Positions 60,368-62,943 of a DNA stretch of 62,943 bases are shown here, in pieces (positions within the stretch are counted from its first letter, which is position 1; every line of letters starts with the position of its first letter). Source of the stretch: Clostridia bacterium UC5.1-1D2 (lineage in GTDB: Bacteria; Bacillota; Clostridia; Lachnospirales; Lachnospiraceae). Position numbers and translations under genes: made by a program. A model generated the notes under the pieces. It made no database searches. It worked only from the letters and a program-made list of their open reading frames with translations, and was not told the origin of the DNA. The DNA lies in assembly GCA_001304855.1 (NCBI GenBank), contig BBZN01000024.1:1-62943 (forward strand), read 5' to 3'.

Positions 60368-60582
60368 ATGGAAATACCGATACTATGTGATAGCTTCTAC
60401 CTTGCCTATGGAATTGAGCGATATGTAACATGGTGCCCAAGCAAGGCCCCACATGCAATTATATGTGGGGCTACGGGGAGCGGTAAAACGTATTTCACCC
60501 AGCTATTGCTTGGTAAGATGGCCTTGTACATTGAAAATTGTGAAATTGCTGTGTGCGACTTCAAAAATGATGATGATAAATC
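60368..60582 (+). pseudogene. FtsK/SpoIIIE-like ATPase, N-terminal fragment
   Basis: About 71 residues: MEIPILCDSFYLAYGIERYV, the Walker A GATGSGKTYFTQLLLG and EIAVCDFKNDDD (beta-strand region). The family is normally 250-450 aa; here it stops abruptly at DDD and runs into Rep sequence, so the coupling protein is lost. Confidence 0.75.
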
Positions 60583-60985
60583 GAGCGTGTGCGTCAGACG
60601 GTCAAAGAGGAATCATTTAAAAACACGTTTATGAAAATGTATTCCGAGTTACCGATTACGCCCACCCATTTGATACATATAAGGGAGAAGATGTAATAAT
60701 TTTCGAGGAGTTCCGAAGCAGTATCAAAATTTCGGATATGCTTATATACCTGGAAGGCTATCCCACGGAATTACCATGCAGATACACAAATAAGGTGGCC
60801 TGTTTTACAAAGGTCTACTTGATAACTAACATTGATTTATTTAAACAATATGAAATTGTACAATCAGAATCCCCCATACATGGCAGGCGTTTTTAAGAAG
60901 AATTAAAACGGTCAAGCATTATCAATCAGCGGATAATATAAAAGAATATCATACAGAGGACTATATTAGCGGATTTTTAAATTAG
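60583..60985 (+). pseudogene. Rep helicase (CRESS/rolling-circle type), C-terminal fragment
   Basis: ERVRQTVKEESFKNTF, then YENVFRVTDYAHPFDTYKG, Walker B-like DVIIFEEFRSSIKISDML and motif C KVYLITNIDL, ending FLRRIKTVKHYQ...DYISGFLN. This is the superfamily 3 helicase end of a plasmid/element replication initiator. The HUH nuclease part and the Walker A segment between KNTF and YENV are missing, and one or two frameshifts remain (near 60635 and 60885). Confidence 0.7.
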
Positions 60986-61028
60986 CCAACAACGAATACA
61001 CACCATTTAATGAGAGAGGATAACATAA

Positions 61029-62192
61029 ATGAAAAATATACTATTATCAGAATCCATTCCCGAATTATATATGCAAATCAAAACAGTGATAGAGGAATCA
61101 ACGGAAGCACAAACTATTATCAATCATTCATCATATAAAATATATGCTGACTATATCCAAGAAGAAAACAGAACCGCTATTGCGCTAGATATTTATGGAA
61201 CCACTGACAAAGAACTTCCAGCCGATTCTATCGAATTTGAACAATCACAAAAAGGAACTTTTATGTTTCGGCTTTTTGAATTGGGAGATAATATTCATAA
61301 TCCTGCAAAAAGGACATGCGATATTATCTCCATGTTCTTAAACTCAAAAATATCCATCGAAAACCATAATCTAATGGAAATATATTGTTCTAAACACGAA
61401 ATCAAAAGCGAATTAGAGCAAAGAATTGGTAAAGGGAAAGAAGAATCTGAACCAGATATCAAAGCTGACTTTAAACGTTTACTGAGAATTATGCAAACAG
61501 TATTGATAAAATTAAATTCTGGTCAGACGCAAACTCACTCAAAAAAACAAATTCCGCAAAAAGGAAAGATTAACTTGGATATAACAGGAAAACGACTATA
61601 CAAAAAACTGTTTTATTCCAGAATTGTACATCATACAAAAATCCATTTCTGTGATAGAACGGTATCCAAAGTCCCCCAGGAATTCATGATATGTGAAAAG
61701 CATACTAAAAAATTACCGGGATTTTCAGAAATTGGAACAGATGGGGAAATTGTCCTGTATTCGGACGCTTCCAAAGGGGAGCAAGGGTCTTGCTACGACA
61801 TTGGGGCCGCTTACATGGTGTTCATCAATTCCCATCAAGGTTTTTTCTCGCGTTCCTACCGGCTTCCTATAAACGAGGACTCGGCCAGCGCTGAATTATA
61901 TGGAATTATCTGTGCATTAGAGATAATGAAAAATATTATGTTCTTACCGTCTAAAACAAAGGCCACGCTTTACAATGACAATGAAATTGTTGTCAAAACA
62001 ATCAACGACATAATCTGTACAGGGAAGGTTATGGATTCCTGTAAGAAATATCTTCCCTATGCAGAACGTATCGCCCATCTGTCAAAGGGATTCCATCTTA
62101 CGGCAAAATATAAAAGCGCCAGTGAATCCCAGGAGCTAAACGCCTGTGACAGCGAATCTAAAAAGATTCGCAAAGCAACCCGTAAACATTGA
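61029..62192 (+). CDS. Large protein with RNase H-like C-terminal domain
   Basis: 387 aa, intact. Residues 1-215 match no family I know. Residues 240-380 look like an RNase H fold: first Asp in IVLYSDASKGEQ, Glu in SASAELYGIICALEIM, Asp in ATLYNDNEIVV and a late acidic site in LNACDSESKK. It would cleave RNA in RNA-DNA hybrids if active. It lies between the broken Rep gene and the integrase remnant and is the only long intact gene in the right half of the element. Confidence 0.65.
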   Translation: MKNILLSESIPELYMQIKTVIEESTEAQTIINHSSYKIYADYIQEENRTAIALDIYGTTDKELPADSIEFEQSQKGTFMFRLFELGDNIHNPAKRTCDIISMFLNSKISIENHNLMEIYCSKHEIKSELEQRIGKGKEESEPDIKADFKRLLRIMQTVLIKLNSGQTQTHSKKQIPQKGKINLDITGKRLYKKLFYSRIVHHTKIHFCDRTVSKVPQEFMICEKHTKKLPGFSEIGTDGEIVLYSDASKGEQGSCYDIGAAYMVFINSHQGFFSRSYRLPINEDSASAELYGIICALEIMKNIMFLPSKTKATLYNDNEIVVKTINDIICTGKVMDSCKKYLPYAERIAHLSKGFHLTAKYKSASESQELNACDSESKKIRKATRKH

Positions 62193-62321
62193 TTCATTAT
62201 ACGGACAACAGACAGTGAAAAGGAAAAAAACATTCAATATCAGATTAAGCTAAAACATAATTAACATTCAATCAAATAAAATATAAATGTTGTTCCGTCA
62301 TGACTAAAGAATGAGGAATGA

Positions 62322-62525
62322 TGGAAAAATCTACAGTCAATATTTTCAATAAATAAGATTCGCAAGACCGTAATTTCCACTTTGATTGATAATAATATCA
62401 ATATAGAAAAAGTCATGGAATTTGCAGGCCACAATGATAAAATGGTTACATATCAAAACTACGTGTTTAACCGCTATGATGAACCCCAGACGGAAAACCA
62501 GCTTGAAAAAGCATTATGCAGTTAG
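62322..62525 (+). pseudogene. Tyrosine integrase, C-terminal fragment
   Basis: Open from 62322 with no start. KIRKTVISTLIDNNINIEKV, FAGHNDKMVTYQNYVFNRYD: the Arg, the GH box and the nucleophilic Tyr of the tyrosine recombinase active site. About 300 N-terminal residues are missing. It lies 93 bp from the tRNA, the normal place for int. Confidence 0.85.
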
Positions 62526-62576
62526 CCGAGATATGTGTAACCACACTGTAACCAGAGATTTTCAACAAAAAATCAA

Positions 62577-62603
62577 GGGAACCCTTGTAAATCAAGGATT
62601 CCC
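62577..62603. terminator. Hairpin between int remnant and tRNA
   Basis: GGGAACCCTTG pairs with CAAGGATTCCC (one mismatch) around TAAAT. Short A/T tracts on both sides. Confidence 0.55.
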
Positions 62604-62617
62604 TCTCAAAATCATAA

Positions 62618-62640
62618 TGCGGGAGATGGGACTTGAACCC
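62618..62640. repeat. attR: tRNA-Leu 3' end
   Basis: Identical to attL at 55932-55954 and part of the intact tRNA gene. Confidence 0.88.
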
Positions 62641-62701
62641 ACACGAGCATACACCCACAAGATCCTTAGTCTTGCCTGTCTGCCAATTCCAGCACTCCCG
62701 C
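62618..62701 (-). tRNA. tRNA-Leu (anticodon AAG)
   Basis: On the minus strand GCGGGAG (5') pairs with CTCCCGC (3'), giving the acceptor stem; the anticodon stem-loop CAAGA-CTAAGGA-TCTTG shows AAG; there is a long variable arm (class II) and the T-arm GGGTTCAAGTCCC. 84 nt, CCA not encoded. Confidence 0.95.
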
Positions 62702-62804
62702 AACACGAATGATAGTATAGCACAGGAACCGTTTCTTGGCAACTGTTTTTTTATAATTTTTTTAAATTTTCTTATGGATATTTTCTGCTCTTCTCAAATA
62801 TACT

Positions 62805-62833
62805 TTGACAAATTGCAGTGTGAGAGATATACT
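62805..62833 (+). promoter_or_regulatory. Promoter upstream of the FMN riboswitch
   Basis: TTGACA (62805-62810), 17 bp, TATACT (62828-62833). Confidence 0.75.
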
Positions 62834-62860
62834 GATAACAACATTTACATAGGAAATATG

Positions 62861-62943
62861 TCTTCAGGGCAGGGTGGGATTCCCGATTGGCGCGGAAGTT
62901 TGACAGTTGAATAAAGAAAAAAGTACCTGCAGGCCGCATAAAG
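62861..62943 (+). promoter_or_regulatory. FMN riboswitch (5' half, cut by window end)
   Basis: TCTTCAGGGCAGGGTGGGAT followed by TCCCGATTGGCG is the conserved 5' part of RFN elements (P1 strand, P2 hairpin and J2/3). The 3' half lies past the window. The downstream gene is expected to be a riboflavin synthesis or transport gene. Confidence 0.75.

Larger units (their letters stand above)
55932..62640. mobile_element. Decayed integrative element in tRNA-Leu
   Basis: A 6.7-kb block bounded by 23-bp direct repeats that are the 3' end of the tRNA-Leu gene. It holds an integrase fragment beside the intact tRNA, conjugation/replication gene remnants, an XRE regulator and surface-protein cargo (VanW, PH-domain, cell-wall-binding). 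Base composition is clearly more AT-rich than the flanks. The broken FtsK-like, Rep and integrase genes imply it can no longer move by itself. Confidence 0.85.

Noticed and set aside
60368..60985. Single intact gene combining FtsK and Rep functions
   Set aside because: Key parts of both families are missing and the frame is broken, so a deletion-fused relic is the better reading.
1..62943. CRISPR array or restriction-modification/defence island
   Set aside because: I saw no regularly spaced repeats and no Cas, methylase or endonuclease sequence.

Overview
The window looks like a chromosomal segment of an anaerobic gut Firmicute, most likely a Lachnospiraceae member of the Enterocloster/Hungatella type. 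This is inferred from the strong AGGAGG ribosome binding sites, the Clostridia-style tmRNA tag, the infC-rpmI-rplT operon with an AUU start and long leader, VanW and cell-wall-binding-repeat proteins, and DUF1540/DUF2325 proteins. Most protein genes above about 600 bp are broken by one to several single-base frameshifts, usually one base missing from a short G or C run. Even essential infC is hit, so these are most simply read as sequence errors, and I annotate each broken gene as one CDS across the shifts.

Layout. 0.1-0.5 kb: tmRNA (minus). 0.7-3.9 kb: a SIMPL-domain lipoprotein and a GGDEF/EAL protein. 4.0-20.8 kb: a purine/urate catabolic island arranged as two divergent arms around 11.1-11.4 kb. 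The minus arm holds a YheO-type regulator, ygeX, ygeY, ygeW, carbamate kinase and a uracil/xanthine/urate-type permease. The plus arm holds ssnA, ygfK, a DUF3343 protein, xdhD and hydA. 20.9-22.8 kb: a membrane diguanylate cyclase. 23.0-28.4 kb: a selenium operon (yedE, a TusA-like protein, a ModE-like regulator, selD, yedF, yqeB, cysteine desulfurase). 28.4-30.0 kb: small minus-strand genes and a MarR regulator. 30.4-34.7 kb: a thiol/sulfur operon (MalY/PatB-type C-S lyase, DAACS transporter, CoA-disulfide reductase-rhodanese fusion). 34.8-45.3 kb: molybdenum supply and cofactor genes (MoeA-like, moaC, moaA, MOSC, mogA, modABC, a nucleotidyltransferase-ModE fusion, xdhC, yqeC, mocA). 45.3-48.8 kb: a MATE exporter, a secreted TIM-barrel-like protein and a DUF1540 protein. 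48.9-50.3 kb: infC-rpmI-rplT. 50.6-55.8 kb: an ABC-2 exporter operon. 55.9-62.6 kb: a decayed integrative element in a tRNA-Leu gene, bounded by 23-bp direct repeats. The window ends in the 5' half of a probable FMN riboswitch.

How the genes work together. The island has the gene set linked in E. coli (65-min region) and gut anaerobes to anaerobic purine/urate breakdown. XdhD-like enzymes are selenium-dependent molybdenum hydroxylases, so they need Moco, selenide activation and a special maturation set. All of that lies in the same 40 kb: molybdate uptake (modABC), Moco synthesis (moaA, moaC, mogA, MoeA-like, mocA), selenium delivery (yedE, yedF, selD, cysteine desulfurase, DUF3343) and the yqeB/yqeC/xdhC maturation factors. 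Two identical-architecture 24-bp ModE-type palindromes (CGTTATT-N10-AATAACG) precede the selenium operon and the molybdenum operon, which suggests one molybdate-linked regulon. Two ModE-type DNA-binding proteins are encoded nearby, neither with the usual molybdate-binding domain.
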